Of a stretch of DNA of 64,000 nucleotides, positions 9,201-17,942 are shown piece after piece (position 1 is the stretch's first letter; every line of letters begins with the position of its first letter). The stretch is taken from NCBI RefSeq assembly GCF_004000765.1, contig NZ_BILW01000009.1, positions 124,001 through 188,000 of the forward strand. Direction: 5' to 3'. Made by a program: the position numbers and the translations under genes. The notes beneath the pieces were generated by a model. The model did no database searches. It saw only the letters and a program-made list of their open reading frames with translations, and was not told the origin of the DNA. This DNA is from Paenibacillus chondroitinus NBRC 15376 (GTDB taxonomy: Bacteria; Bacillota; Bacilli; Paenibacillales; NBRC-103111).

Positions 9201-12200
9201 TTCCTCAGTTAAATCGCTAAGCGTTCCGATCGATGAAACTTTACTTTCAATCGTCTCCGCTACTTTCGGGCTAATGCTGGACGCCGTGCGCAATTGCGTA
9301 ATGGCATTCTCCAAGCTTGACGTATTGAAGCCAGTGGATTTTTTCTGGTTGACAACAATCTCTGCGGCAGTTAGGGTATCACCGTCCCCGCCTGTAGCAA
9401 GAGCCTGAATCGCTACATATCTGGCATTATGCGATTTGAATGTTGCCGATTGTGCGCTGGAACTGGATGTGTCCCAAACGCCATTCGCTGCAAAAGTGAA
9501 ATTCTGGTCTAAATAAGCTTGCGTACCGTCTACCGGTTTATTGGTTAAATCCGTATCGCTGTAGTAAATCTTAAATTGCCCAATTCTTCCGTTTGCCTTA
9601 TCCTGCCTTGGCGTAACCATGACTTTTCCAATGTCCGGCCTGTTCTGACCCAGATCTACAATGATGTAATCGCCAGCTCTGTATTTTCTTCCGTTTGATG
9701 CCCAGTTGGATTCATAGAACGTTGAGTTGTTGTTATCCAGCATGAGGCTGGAAGGATTAGAAGCATAAGCTTCCGGAGTGTAGAAGAGACTAATTCCGTT
9801 AGCCTGCTGCTCATTGCTTTGGATTTTCGCGATCTCGGCAATAATTTTGTTTGCCAGACTCGCCATCTCTTCCTGGGTCGTCGTGCTGCTGTTCAACAGT
9901 GCTGTACCTTGCATGCGCAATGTTTTCAGGTCAGCCAGATAGGCAGGATCACCCGAAAAATTAGTAATGAACGTAGCCGCGGTAGCCATCGCATTGTTGA
10001 GTTTAGACGTATCCAAAGTAAATCCAGCTTTGTTGAAAATATTGATTTCAGCAGCCGATGCATACTGCTTGCCTGCATCACTTTTGGAAGCCAGTGCGGT
10101 AAACTTCACATAGGAAGCGCCGTGTGCGGTAAAGGTTGCTGACTTCTCCAGTCTGTCTGCATCCCAGTTTCCTTCAGCAACTTTAGTGAAAGCGTTGCCA
10201 TCAGGGCTCACGGATATTTCAAACTTCGTTACAACGCCGTTCCAATCTACATCCTGCCTCGGCAAATAGCTCAGCTTATACACACCATCATACGCCTTGC
10301 CAAGGTTGTAAGTGACGGAACGCGGAAGCGGTGTATACGAGTCATCCCAAGCTGTATGCCATTTCGTGCCGATGTCGCCGTCCAATGTTTTCGCTGGTCC
10401 TTCACCGGATGCGGAACTGTCCGCCGTTGCCGTCATTTGGCCTTGCGGAATCATTCCGAACGAATTAGCTTGCTGATTATATTCAGCGGTAATTTTACTT
10501 GTGATGTTTGTGATAGCCTCTTGTGTCACGTAGGCGGTATCCCGAACTGTCTTGCCCTCGTTGACTAACGTTTGCAATGTCGTCAAGCTGGCGTCAGTAG
10601 CTATCAATGCTTCTGCGCTGGCAATTGTCTGATTCAGCGTATCCTTATCTACGGTAAAACTTGGTTTTCTTAAAATGTTGATCTCGGCAGCCGACGCATA
10701 CTGTGCTCCAGAACCGTTCGTTTCGTCCACTTTCAGCCTTACATACTGAGCAGTGGTCGACGAGAATGTTGCCGTTTTCTCGGTTTTATCGTTATTCCAT
10801 GTGCCTTGCGCAACAGGATTGAAAACGGTGCCGTCCGTGCTCGTTTCAACGGTATACTTGGTAATAACGCCATTCCAGTCAGCATCTTGCCTTGGTAAAT
10901 AGCTCAGCTTATAGACATCGTTATAAGTTTGCCCAAGGTTATAAGTGAGGGTATGCGGACCTCCGTCATAAGGATCCCAAGACGAATGCCATTTGCTTGA
11001 AGCATTCCCATCCAGTGTTTTCTCAGGTCCTTCCCCGGGTTGAGCGCTGCTCGCCGTTACACTCATCTGATTTTGCGGAATTACCGTATTACCCGTATAG
11101 GATGCTCCGTCAATCACAAACGTTGTAATTGATTTCGGGCTGACTGTCGTAGTTAATGTTTTATTCACGATCGGAACATTGGCATGCTGCTCTACATTTT
11201 CCGCAGCAGATGAAACATATGGTGTTGCAATCCCTGTGACAGCATCAAACTGTGATATGTCTAAAGAAATATTTTGGCTAGTCGTGTTAGCATTTCTATA
11301 TACAACATAGATTTTGTTCTTGGAAGGATCATACGCCGCTAACGTGTTATCATTGTTATCTGCTATGAATCTGGATCCCTGCGGGATAAATTTGCTGAAT
11401 TGCGCCATTGCGTAATACTTTTTACCGTACCACCAGTCTTGTGTATCAAAATCCGCGTGAAGGAGACCCCAGTTCATGTTTTCCCTCTGCATGTTTTTCT
11501 CGCTCTCAATGGCTTGCCACAGTACCCAAGCCTTAGGTTCAAGCCAAGTAATATCCGTCATAATTCGTTCTGCTAAAGCCAATGCCGGTTCAAAATCATC
11601 GTGGTTGTGAGCAACGCCCGATGGACCAAGATCCACTTCAGACATCCACAGCGGTTTGCCGGCATTTTTAGCTGCATCTCTGACCGCAGTTCGGTTTGAC
11701 CCGCTGTACGTATGGGTATTCATTTGTCCTATGTTCGCTTTGGTTGTTGAATCATAAGAGTTCCAATCGGTCATGAACGTGTCCACACTAGTCTCATCCA
11801 TCGCCGAAATTGCGACAGATTGAAGTCCTTTGGAATCGAGTTTTGCACGAGCCGCATTAATCATTTTCGCCTGCGAGCCCGTATCCCAGTGAGAACCTTC
11901 TTGCCCTCCGCCAAATCCCCAGTAATTCGTATTCGGTTCATTGATCGGCGACAGTGTGTTGAACTTAATCCCCTCAGCGTCGAAATGTTGGACAACCGTC
12001 GCCAAGTAGTCTGCGAAATTGTCATACTCCGTCGATTTCAAGTTATCTTTCCAAGCATCCGAATTCCCCGTCGTACTTCCACTTACCGTCATATAGTACG
12101 GAGCGGAATTGGAGAATGCCTCCAATTTATTAGCCCCTCTTGCGATGGCAGCTCCCAGCCACCAACGTTGATTCGCATCCTGTGTCCAATCGTACACACC

Positions 12201-12554
12201 AGGAGAAGGAGAGAATCCAGGTACTTCACCGCCTTGGCGCATCGTATTGTACGCAGGATTTTCACCACCGCCTATGTTGTATCTGGCAATATTGAAATTC
12301 AAGCCTTGTGGTGAATACAGCGCATCGGCCAAAGCGTTTTTAGTCGCTTCATTCCAACCGCCTGTAACATTTCCGAACCAAGCTAGCGCCGTTCCCCAAC
12401 CGTCCCATGATTGCTGCATATTACTCGGATCTAAATTGATTGATGTTGTTGCAGCGGCACTTGCCTGCTGAGCTGTTAGACCATAAAACGCAGGTGTAAC
12501 TAATGAAGCAGCAAGACAGGAAGCAAATATTTTCCGTCCAACTTTTGTAGTCAT
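6243..12554 (-). CDS. Bifunctional secreted GH30/GH43 galactanase with three CBMs, cohesin and dockerin
   Basis: A 2,103-residue secreted enzyme. The ATG at 12554 is preceded by AAGGAGG at 8 nt; the longer frame lacks a site. Order: signal peptide (cleavage near QASA-A); GH30 domain about 40-480 resembling subfamily 5 endo-beta-1,6-galactanases (SWDGWGTALAW, NIGGGENP; acid/base Glu206 in INEP, nucleophile Glu306 in WMSEVD); three F5/8-type modules near 495-631, 705-842 and 921-1066, each followed by FIVAR-like helices; GH43 domain about 1148-1560 resembling subfamily 24 exo-beta-1,3-galactanases (AHGGGILYNE, YYWYGED); a Listeria-Bacteroides repeat 1568-1636; Big_4- and Big_2-like domains; cohesin 1817-1965; FIVAR-like helices; type I dockerin 2044-2103 with calcium loops DVNEDRLVDIAD and DFNHDGKINILD. 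The two activities would cut the beta-1,6 side chains and beta-1,3 backbone of type II arabinogalactan. Subfamily calls are from memory. Confidence 0.9.
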   Translation of the reverse strand: MTTKVGRKIFASCLAASLVTPAFYGLTAQQASAAATTSINLDPSNMQQSWDGWGTALAWFGNVTGGWNEATKNALADALYSPQGLNFNIARYNIGGGENPAYNTMRQGGEVPGFSPSPGVYDWTQDANQRWWLGAAIARGANKLEAFSNSAPYYMTVSGSTTGNSDAWKDNLKSTEYDNFADYLATVVQHFDAEGIKFNTLSPINEPNTNYWGFGGGQEGSHWDTGSQAKMINAARAKLDSKGLQSVAISAMDETSVDTFMTDWNSYDSTTKANIGQMNTHTYSGSNRTAVRDAAKNAGKPLWMSEVDLGPSGVAHNHDDFEPALALAERIMTDITWLEPKAWVLWQAIESEKNMQRENMNWGLLHADFDTQDWWYGKKYYAMAQFSKFIPQGSRFIADNNDNTLAAYDPSKNKIYVVYRNANTTSQNISLDISQFDAVTGIATPYVSSAAENVEQHANVPIVNKTLTTTVSPKSITTFVIDGASYTGNTVIPQNQMSVTASSAQPGEGPEKTLDGNASSKWHSSWDPYDGGPHTLTYNLGQTYNDVYKLSYLPRQDADWNGVITKYTVETSTDGTVFNPVAQGTWNNDKTEKTATFSSTTAQYVRLKVDETNGSGAQYASAAEINILRKPSFTVDKDTLNQTIASAEALIATDASLTTLQTLVNEGKTVRDTAYVTQEAITNITSKITAEYNQQANSFGMIPQGQMTATADSSASGEGPAKTLDGDIGTKWHTAWDDSYTPLPRSVTYNLGKAYDGVYKLSYLPRQDVDWNGVVTKFEISVSPDGNAFTKVAEGNWDADRLEKSATFTAHGASYVKFTALASKSDAGKQYASAAEINIFNKAGFTLDTSKLNNAMATAATFITNFSGDPAYLADLKTLRMQGTALLNSSTTTQEEMASLANKIIAEIAKIQSNEQQANGISLFYTPEAYASNPSSLMLDNNNSTFYESNWASNGRKYRAGDYIIVDLGQNRPDIGKVMVTPRQDKANGRIGQFKIYYSDTDLTNKPVDGTQAYLDQNFTFAANGVWDTSSSSAQSATFKSHNARYVAIQALATGGDGDTLTAAEIVVNQKKSTGFNTSSLENAITQLRTASSISPKVAETIESKVSSIGTLSDLTEESIPYYTNTLQDLYNLYQTVGKTNSIKNGEVWLDGDGVPIQAHGGGILYNEKNKTYYWYGEDKTENNVGSGYVPVTGVHAYSSKDLYNWKNEGVVLPVFNNPQLGESVLPSGNLPLYLDENSDTYKNSGVPFDPNRVVDITDRYGDYTGSMKSPVNSLSKHNSPERIAELNALYADKTNAEKQAMYKAFNWDKVVERPKVVYNKKTDKYVMWWHQDGPIAGKYWTAAGGVAISDSPAGPFKFLGISRLPNNGWGGGEGEGMLRDMTLYVDDDGNDATDDKAYLIYASEGNERTVITMLDDDYTGPATNANGQSVEGTHYVRAFPWYREAPTMFKQDGVYYMITSGQSGWNPNQAEYHVSTNGIFGPWEHKGDPFVDDWKHTTHDSQSTYVLPYRDGNGDLVPNKFIFMADRWYPNDLKDSRYVWLPFEINTQNRTIAASWSYEWKLSVFKTGTTVSFNSNGGSEVRPVYGAVQGSKIAAPVAPVKNGFTFAGWYQDEALTVGWDFGVNTIPTTDITLYAKWEQVAAPVITGVQPVTVVTATYVAPILPASVTVVYNNATMGTKSVQWDSVAPSKYAVAGSFNVNGIVDGTAIPAVANVTVTDNVYPVQSISVSGTGGMNEITVQGGTLQMQAIVLPSNANGQVTWSVWENDGLTTTNKATINANGLLTTNTNGIVKVVAAAADGSGVQGFNYVQISGQTATPTDVPHATLTGAAAVQAGTAFSTNFGLTNVTNSPSSSVYAADIVVSFDANAIEFVSVDTLKSGFKVVDTKTDVPGQVRIIAISEGEAGAITASGDVFSLKWKAKSQQSSPTTNLTLTKVALSNALSQKMDASLANLTISITGAESVDKTTLQTVLNLAQSIYDRAIEGTQVGQHAVGSKAVLLAVIQAAAAVNTAPAVSQQQLDDAAIVLNQSIQTFNEQFITTYAAGDVNEDRLVDIADLGEVAVNYGKTPAASDWDKIKAADFNHDGKINILDVVGVAKRILQ

Positions 12555-12600
12555 CAAGACAACCTCCTTCTGAGATGGTATAACCACCAAAACCATAATT

Positions 12601-12614
12601 TGGAAACGCTTACC
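12601..12614 (-). promoter_or_regulatory. Candidate cre (CcpA) site before the GH30/GH43 gene
   Basis: TGGAAACGCTTACC matches the cre consensus TGWAANCGNTNWCA at all but two fixed positions and lies 47 nt upstream of the start codon. It suggests catabolite control; it has not been tested. Confidence 0.4.
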
Positions 12615-12665
12615 ATAATAGCTTGAAAAAATGGAAACCGATTTGCATCAATTTCCCATAAATGA

Positions 12666-12694
12666 GGAGAGAAGATGACAAGCCATCCCTCTCC
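12666..12694 (-). other. Intercistronic stem-loop after the binding-protein gene
   Basis: GGAGAG...GATG pairs with CATC...CTCTCC around a short loop, with an internal mismatch and no U-run. It lies between the lipoprotein stop at 12712 and the GH30/GH43 gene, like the hairpins at the next two gene junctions. Confidence 0.4.
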
Positions 12695-12711
12695 TGCCTA
12701 CATACCAAACC

Positions 12712-14019
12712 TTACTTGCTGGCTCTTGCTTTCGTCCATTTGTCGTTCAGATCGTTAGCAATCTTATCAAGTGACGTTCCGCCCATCATCTCTTGGCCTA
12801 GCTTCTTCCAATCCAATTGGATGGAGTTTACATATTTATTGAAGTTTTCGCCGCCTGGACGATAGTTGAACTCTTCCACTTTGTTGGCTTTGTAGAAGTC
12901 ATTCAAGAACGGAACATCTGCTTTGACACCCTCCATGACGGAGTTGGCTTGCTTCTTGTTCACATAGAAGGAATAGGCATCCGAGCCAAACATCCACTCT
13001 TGGAATTTCTTCGCTGCTTCTACGTTTTTAGATTTGTTGTTAATCCCGAAGAAGTTATCCGTGAACGTCATTACTTTCAGCGGTTCGCTTTCGGAATGAC
13101 GAGTAGGAAGTGGGAATGCTGCAAGATCATCGATATTTCCTACTTTCGATTTGTATTGCGGCAAGTACCATAGTCCTGCGGCAATGACAGCCGCTTTCTT
13201 CGCTTCAAATAATCCTGTTGCTTGGTCATTGCTTAATCCCAGCGGATCTGCCCCCATCACTTTGGCATCGTACAAAGCCTGGATATCGCTGTAAGATTTG
13301 TAGAATGCCGTACCCTTTTCAAAAGGCTTATCCATGCCGGCGATTTTGTCGTAATAATTTTCGTCACCGGATGCTAACAGCGGCATAAATTCATTGAACG
13401 GATAGTTCGGCCAGGAGTCCTTACCGCCCATCGCATAAGGCTGATATTTACCGCTCTTCTTAATGTCCGTTAATACGCTTACAAACTGATCCCACGTAGT
13501 CGGAACACTTAAGCCTAACTCTTTAAAGACACTTGGATGATAGTAAACAAGTTCTGGGAAAGAAATAACCGGTAGTGCCAGCACTTTACCATCTACAGCA
13601 AATTGTTTTGCTTTTGTATTTTTAGCCGTAACGCTCAAACCATCAAGCGGCAGAAGCTCTGCTTTGAAGTCATTGATAAAGTTAGGCTTCAACTCGATAA
13701 TATCCGGCAATTCGTTAGCGGCTAATCTAACTTTCATCGCTTGCAGGTAGTCGCCGTCACTTTTGAAAGTTTCAACTTCCATCTTCACGTTCGGCATAAC
13801 GGTTGAGAACTCTTTTACCTTTTTGGTCCAGCTATCCAGGAACTCGCTGTCGCTATCCCACATCGCAAGTTTCAATGTAACCGCATTCTCTTTCGAGCTG
13901 TCTGCTGCTGTAGGAGCAGCTGAAGAACTGTTGTCCGTAGGCGCCGTATTCGCGCCGCAACCTGCTAATCCAAACGTCAAGGCAATTGAAAGTACAGATG
14001 TTACTAATCTTTTCTTCAT
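12712..14019 (-). CDS. Extracellular sugar-binding lipoprotein of an ABC importer
   Basis: This 435-residue protein starts with a lipoprotein signal peptide (lipobox LAGC, Cys at about 21) and reads as a family 1 extracellular solute-binding protein (MalE-like type). It should sit on the outer face of the membrane and deliver oligosaccharides to the two permeases at 20248-22010. Those permeases lie about 6 kb upstream, with the GH42 and two-component genes between. The gene has its own upstream region with a candidate promoter and repeats, so it can be made in excess over the permeases, as is usual for binding proteins. The likely ligand is a galacto-oligosaccharide released by the neighbouring galactanases; this is inferred from context, not from the sequence. 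The ribosome site is weak (GGGGG about 13 nt upstream). Confidence 0.9.
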   Translation of the reverse strand: MKKRLVTSVLSIALTFGLAGCGANTAPTDNSSSAAPTAADSSKENAVTLKLAMWDSDSEFLDSWTKKVKEFSTVMPNVKMEVETFKSDGDYLQAMKVRLAANELPDIIELKPNFINDFKAELLPLDGLSVTAKNTKAKQFAVDGKVLALPVISFPELVYYHPSVFKELGLSVPTTWDQFVSVLTDIKKSGKYQPYAMGGKDSWPNYPFNEFMPLLASGDENYYDKIAGMDKPFEKGTAFYKSYSDIQALYDAKVMGADPLGLSNDQATGLFEAKKAAVIAAGLWYLPQYKSKVGNIDDLAAFPLPTRHSESEPLKVMTFTDNFFGINNKSKNVEAAKKFQEWMFGSDAYSFYVNKKQANSVMEGVKADVPFLNDFYKANKVEEFNYRPGGENFNKYVNSIQLDWKKLGQEMMGGTSLDKIANDLNDKWTKARASK

Positions 14020-14080
14020 AATCTTTCTTGACCCCCTTAAGATAACGTGACCTATTTACATCTATATATTACAAAAATAC

Positions 14081-14126
14081 AGAATACGCTTTCATTGATA
14101 TATTTGGTGATTAGCTTGATATATTT
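14081..14126 (-). promoter_or_regulatory. Direct-repeat operator and cre-like site before the binding-protein gene
   Basis: The 11-mer TTGATATATTT (plus-strand reading) occurs twice, at 14095-14105 and 14116-14126, exactly 21 bp apart. That is two helical turns, as expected for a dimer of an AraC-type response regulator. The adjoining 14081-14094 segment AGAATACGCTTTCA is cre-like with two mismatches. A related pair lies before the permease genes at 22116-22152. Confidence 0.5.
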
Positions 14127-14131
14127 TGTGC

Positions 14132-15772
14132 TCATTCTTTTTTCCTTGAATAATTGTCCCGATACTTTTGAGGGCTCATTCCCCGATATTTCTTAAACAC
14201 ACGGCTGAAATGTTCAGGGTTCTCATATCCCACCTTAACGGCAATTTCATACATTTTCATTTCCGTTTCTATGAGCCTGGTCGCCTCATTAATCCGTAGT
14301 TTTGTCACATATTCAATAAAATGCTCGCCTGTTTCTTTCACAAACTGTTTGCTCAAATGGCTCTCGGTCACCTGCGCCCATTCACTAACTTGCCCCAGCG
14401 TAATTGCCGTACAGTAGTGTTTCTCTACATAACGCTTGACCCTCTCCACCAACCGTTGTGGATTCTCTTCACGAATTTTATCAGGATGCAGTAAATCCGC
14501 CAGTCGAAACACCAACTTCTCAATCCACTCGTGTAAATCATCACGGAACGTGAATTGCTCAACAATCTCATACGGCCTTCGTCGCGTTTCAATGACATGC
14601 GTCCAGTTCATCCCTTTGGCATGCAGGAGTGCTCCTATATTCCAAATCAATTCTTCATAGATCGGGAGTGAGCTTTCCAATGTTACATTCGGTATCTCGC
14701 TTAATTGACTTAATCCCGTGTATAATTGCTGCTGCCACTTGCCATCTCCCTTCTCCATAAGATACATCATCACCGTGTAATCAAAAGGCGTAGGTAGCAC
14801 TTTCTCGTTTACGCTTACCGTTTCGGGATAGTACACACGCCCAGGACCTTCTGAAAATCGCAGGCTGGCCAATCCCTTCGCCTGACTGTATCGGAGATGC
14901 CAGTTTTTCCAGTCTGTGCATGATTCTGCTACTCCCACGGATAACGAGACATTTAAAAAGTTTTTGACCGTATTGCGCAAGGAATCCAGGAGTTCCATTA
15001 CGTGTCCACGTAAATTTAAAAAGCTCGTCGATGACTCAAAACATAACAGAAGCGCATACTCATCCTCTTGAACCTGCAATAATTCATAAGGGTGTTTAAC
15101 AATTTCCATCCCTTGTTTAATGATCTTAACTAAATGATCCTGATGATCCATACCGGCGTGCCCCGGCAAATTCGCAGCGGTCGATGGTATATCCGGCAAA
15201 ACAGATATGATAACATGCTGAAAATTCACAAATTGCGTCATCCACTTTTGAAAAGAGTCGTCCTGCGTTAAGTTATGGCTGTACATATAATCTTTATCGC
15301 ATAACAAGCCCCGCAGCCAGGCTTCTTTCTGCTTCAAGTCGGATTCACTGTTGCTTTTCATCAAATTCGCCGTAGTGATCGACTTCTCTTCGATCTGGCT
15401 AATCGCCTTTTTGATCACAGGAATGATATGTTCGGGATCGAGATCCGCCTTCATAATGTAATCGACTGCTCCAAGCAGGAATGCTTTCCTCACAAAATCA
15501 AAATCTGAATACGCACTAAGCACAATACTAAGCGGTGGATTCGTCAAATTGGTTTCCTGCAATTTAGATAGTAAAGTAAGGGCATCCATAACTGGCATAC
15601 TCATATCGACAATCATCAAATCAACGTCCTGATGTACCGATATGCGCTGCCATGCTTCATAACCATCCGCAGCCTCTGCCACTACCTCACAGTCCAAATC
15701 GCCCCACGGAATAATTGCCCCCATGGCTAGTCTTACTAGCGGCTCGTCATCGATGATCATGACTCTAAACAT
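14132..15772 (-). CDS. AraC-type response regulator (YesN-like)
   Basis: This 546-residue protein has an N-terminal receiver domain with the acidic pair Asp8-Asp9, phospho-acceptor Asp56 (IVDMSMP) and the conserved Lys in IMKAD. A long middle region follows, then a C-terminal double helix-turn-helix AraC domain (about 445-540) with the typical ending seen in PEHFSRVFKKYRGMSPQKYR. Such regulators work with YesM-type kinases and switch on glycan-utilisation genes when the kinase senses an extracellular sugar. The partner kinase is encoded just upstream (16143-17942). Its probable targets are the binding-protein and permease promoters, which share a two-turn direct repeat. The ATG at 15772 follows GGGG at a usable distance. 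Confidence 0.92.
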   Translation of the reverse strand: MFRVMIIDDEPLVRLAMGAIIPWGDLDCEVVAEAADGYEAWQRISVHQDVDLMIVDMSMPVMDALTLLSKLQETNLTNPPLSIVLSAYSDFDFVRKAFLLGAVDYIMKADLDPEHIIPVIKKAISQIEEKSITTANLMKSNSESDLKQKEAWLRGLLCDKDYMYSHNLTQDDSFQKWMTQFVNFQHVIISVLPDIPSTAANLPGHAGMDHQDHLVKIIKQGMEIVKHPYELLQVQEDEYALLLCFESSTSFLNLRGHVMELLDSLRNTVKNFLNVSLSVGVAESCTDWKNWHLRYSQAKGLASLRFSEGPGRVYYPETVSVNEKVLPTPFDYTVMMYLMEKGDGKWQQQLYTGLSQLSEIPNVTLESSLPIYEELIWNIGALLHAKGMNWTHVIETRRRPYEIVEQFTFRDDLHEWIEKLVFRLADLLHPDKIREENPQRLVERVKRYVEKHYCTAITLGQVSEWAQVTESHLSKQFVKETGEHFIEYVTKLRINEATRLIETEMKMYEIAVKVGYENPEHFSRVFKKYRGMSPQKYRDNYSRKKE

Positions 15773-15810
15773 TCTTTTCCCCCATTCTAAATAAAGCAGA
15801 TATTGCTGCC

Positions 15811-16062
15811 TTAATCCTGAACAATGACTTGATCGTACTTTTGCTCTATGATTCCTGGAACTTCGTATAATAAATAAGATCGACCGCCCACTTCTCCGCG
15901 AAACGAGCTGGGAAAGGACATGTACTCTTGCTTGGATAGAATAGGCAGAACAGCAATATCAACGGATAGACCGAATTTCTCCTTCAACAACAAGGCTGAA
16001 AGAAAGCTTTTTTCAATGAGGATGACTCGATCATATTTGGTATCATATAAGCAAAATTTCAT
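15811..16062 (-). CDS. Small hypothetical protein between regulator and kinase
   Basis: An 83-residue open frame lies in the 370-nt gap between the kinase and regulator genes, on the same strand. I do not recognise it. It is soluble-looking, with no signal peptide or membrane segment and mixed composition that includes FGLSVDIAVLPILSKQEY. The ribosome site is weak (a G-run about 12 nt before the ATG), so it may be a poorly translated small protein or a remnant. Its position between the two signalling genes is its only functional hint. Confidence 0.4.
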   Translation of the reverse strand: MKFCLYDTKYDRVILIEKSFLSALLLKEKFGLSVDIAVLPILSKQEYMSFPSSFRGEVGGRSYLLYEVPGIIEQKYDQVIVQD

Positions 16063-16142
16063 AGGAAAGACACGCCCCCCTTTATCCGTTTTCTCTATGC
16101 ATCAAGGACAGCAGCAGTTACTTACAGTGTATAAACATCGGT

Positions 16143-17942
16143 CTATGAGGCCTGCGAATGATCCGGATCACTCGATAAGAGCGGCAGTATGACAATGACT
16201 TCTGTTCCAACTCCTAACTCACTGTTAATTTTCAAACCGTATGGCTCGCCGTAATTTAATCGAATCCGATCATTAACATTGGCAATACCTATTCCGCATA
16301 AGGACTCTACCTTCTTCTCATGCAGCAAGGCTTCCATTGTCCGTTGTTCCATCCCTTTTCCGTTATCCGTGATGGTGATGATGAGTTGATCATTCTTTTT
16401 TCTACTTGTTATTTTGACGATTCCCATGGCTTCTTTGCCGTAAAATCCATGAATAATGGCATTTTCCAAAATAGGCTGCAGCAGCAGCTTCAGGACATAG
16501 GTGTTTGTTACACCATCATCGATGTCGTATTCGACCTTAAACCGGTCACCATAACGCACCTTCATAATATGGATATACTTCTCCAAACTTTGCATTTCAT
16601 CAAAAACTTGGATGTAAGAGCCGCCGCGATGAAAGGTCGCAGATAGCAGTTTAATAAGAGAATCCGTCATTTCCACCAGATTGGTAGCCTTGGACAACAT
16701 CGCCATAATTTTAATGGCATTAAGTGTATTTACCAGAAAATGAGGATTAATTTGAGATTGCAGCGCATCGATTTCCGCCCGTGTTTTCAGCTTTTCTTGT
16801 TCTTGCCTTTCAATGATAAGCTCCTGTATACGGACGGTCATATTTTGAAATGTTTTACCCAATGAATAAATTTCCAATGGACCCGCAAGCTCCAAATCCA
16901 CATGAAAAGAACCGCTTTTCATTTTATTCATTTGGAAAATTAACGATTTGATTGGGCCGACGATACTCCGGACAAGGAAAAACGAAACGATTAAAAATAT
17001 GATGAGTCCTGCCGAGGAAACATTCATCACTAGTTTATAGATCTCTCTGACTTGGGCCGTCATCTGCTCATATGGCGTAATGTAGATGATTTTCCATTCC
17101 GTCCGCTCCATGGTTAGAAAGGTGACAAACATCTTTTCGTCGTAAACCATCGTTTCAAAGTTGCCGCTTTTCTTGTTTCGCGCTTGTTCAATCGTTTGTT
17201 TTTCAATGTTTTTACTTTTATCTTTACTTGTATCCAGCATGATATTTCCACTGCCGTCCAGGATTATAAAACTACCGTCCTGGTTAGACGTAGATTCTGC
17301 CAGATTCTCAAATGTTTTGGCTTGTATCACAAAATAGATCATCTCTACATCACTAAATGATCTTTCGTACTGGGGAGCTATTGCTGCGGATAAAATATAT
17401 TTATCATTCGATTCAATCAATACATTCTCTTCAGATCCGAATAACAAAACTCGCCCTTGGTTCTGAAGCGTTTTCTGATAAAGATCCGTACTCTTTAAAA
17501 GATTTTCGTTAATCCGCGTATTAATATTATGAAAATGAGTGCCTTCAAAGTAATAGGCGCCTCCGTCACGATAAACGAACATCGCTGAAACCACATCCGG
17601 CATATCGTGCAAATAATTTTTTAATTGATTTTCTAATTGAATGGAAGAGTTGAATAGGTCTTTGGATTGTGTGCTGCGATGGTAAGAAGTAGCAAGCGAA
17701 ATTAGATTATTATCCGAGGCAATTGCGGCAACCGTCCTGATATATCTACTTTTCTCCTGGTCGATGGAGTAAGAGACTTGTTCCAATGTTTGCATAGTGC
17801 GTGAAGTGATGTTAGACAACAGAATATCTGTGTAAGCTCTTAATGACAGAAACGCAACTAAAACAATAGGCATAACGATCACAAAAAAGAACATCACGTA
17901 CAGAATCGATGTGATTGGCCATCTCTTTTTCAAAATACGCAC
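16143..17942 (-). CDS. Membrane sensor histidine kinase (YesM-like)
   Basis: This 599-residue kinase has a first membrane helix at about 15-35, an extracytoplasmic sensing region to about 285, a second helix near 295-315 and a HAMP segment. The His_kinase core contains INPHFLVNTL, where His401 is the probable phospho-acceptor, and the HATPase domain includes the N-box LLQPILENAI and the GIGIANV segment. This layout is typical of the LytS/YesM group, which pairs with AraC-type response regulators. It should detect an arabinogalactan-derived sugar outside the cell and phosphorylate the regulator at 14132-15772. A GCTTTCATTTGTGAA half-motif resembling the locus repeats lies about 100 nt upstream (18045-18059), so the pair may regulate itself. 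Confidence 0.92.
   Translation of the reverse strand: MRILKKRWPITSILYVMFFFVIVMPIVLVAFLSLRAYTDILLSNITSRTMQTLEQVSYSIDQEKSRYIRTVAAIASDNNLISLATSYHRSTQSKDLFNSSIQLENQLKNYLHDMPDVVSAMFVYRDGGAYYFEGTHFHNINTRINENLLKSTDLYQKTLQNQGRVLLFGSEENVLIESNDKYILSAAIAPQYERSFSDVEMIYFVIQAKTFENLAESTSNQDGSFIILDGSGNIMLDTSKDKSKNIEKQTIEQARNKKSGNFETMVYDEKMFVTFLTMERTEWKIIYITPYEQMTAQVREIYKLVMNVSSAGLIIFLIVSFFLVRSIVGPIKSLIFQMNKMKSGSFHVDLELAGPLEIYSLGKTFQNMTVRIQELIIERQEQEKLKTRAEIDALQSQINPHFLVNTLNAIKIMAMLSKATNLVEMTDSLIKLLSATFHRGGSYIQVFDEMQSLEKYIHIMKVRYGDRFKVEYDIDDGVTNTYVLKLLLQPILENAIIHGFYGKEAMGIVKITSRKKNDQLIITITDNGKGMEQRTMEALLHEKKVESLCGIGIANVNDRIRLNYGEPYGLKINSELGVGTEVIVILPLLSSDPDHSQAS

Noticed and set aside
1-12554. Repeated similar segments as possible insertion sequences
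   Set aside because: The repeats coincide with protein modules (F5/8, FIVAR, cohesin, Ig) in frame, and no transposase or terminal inverted repeats were seen.
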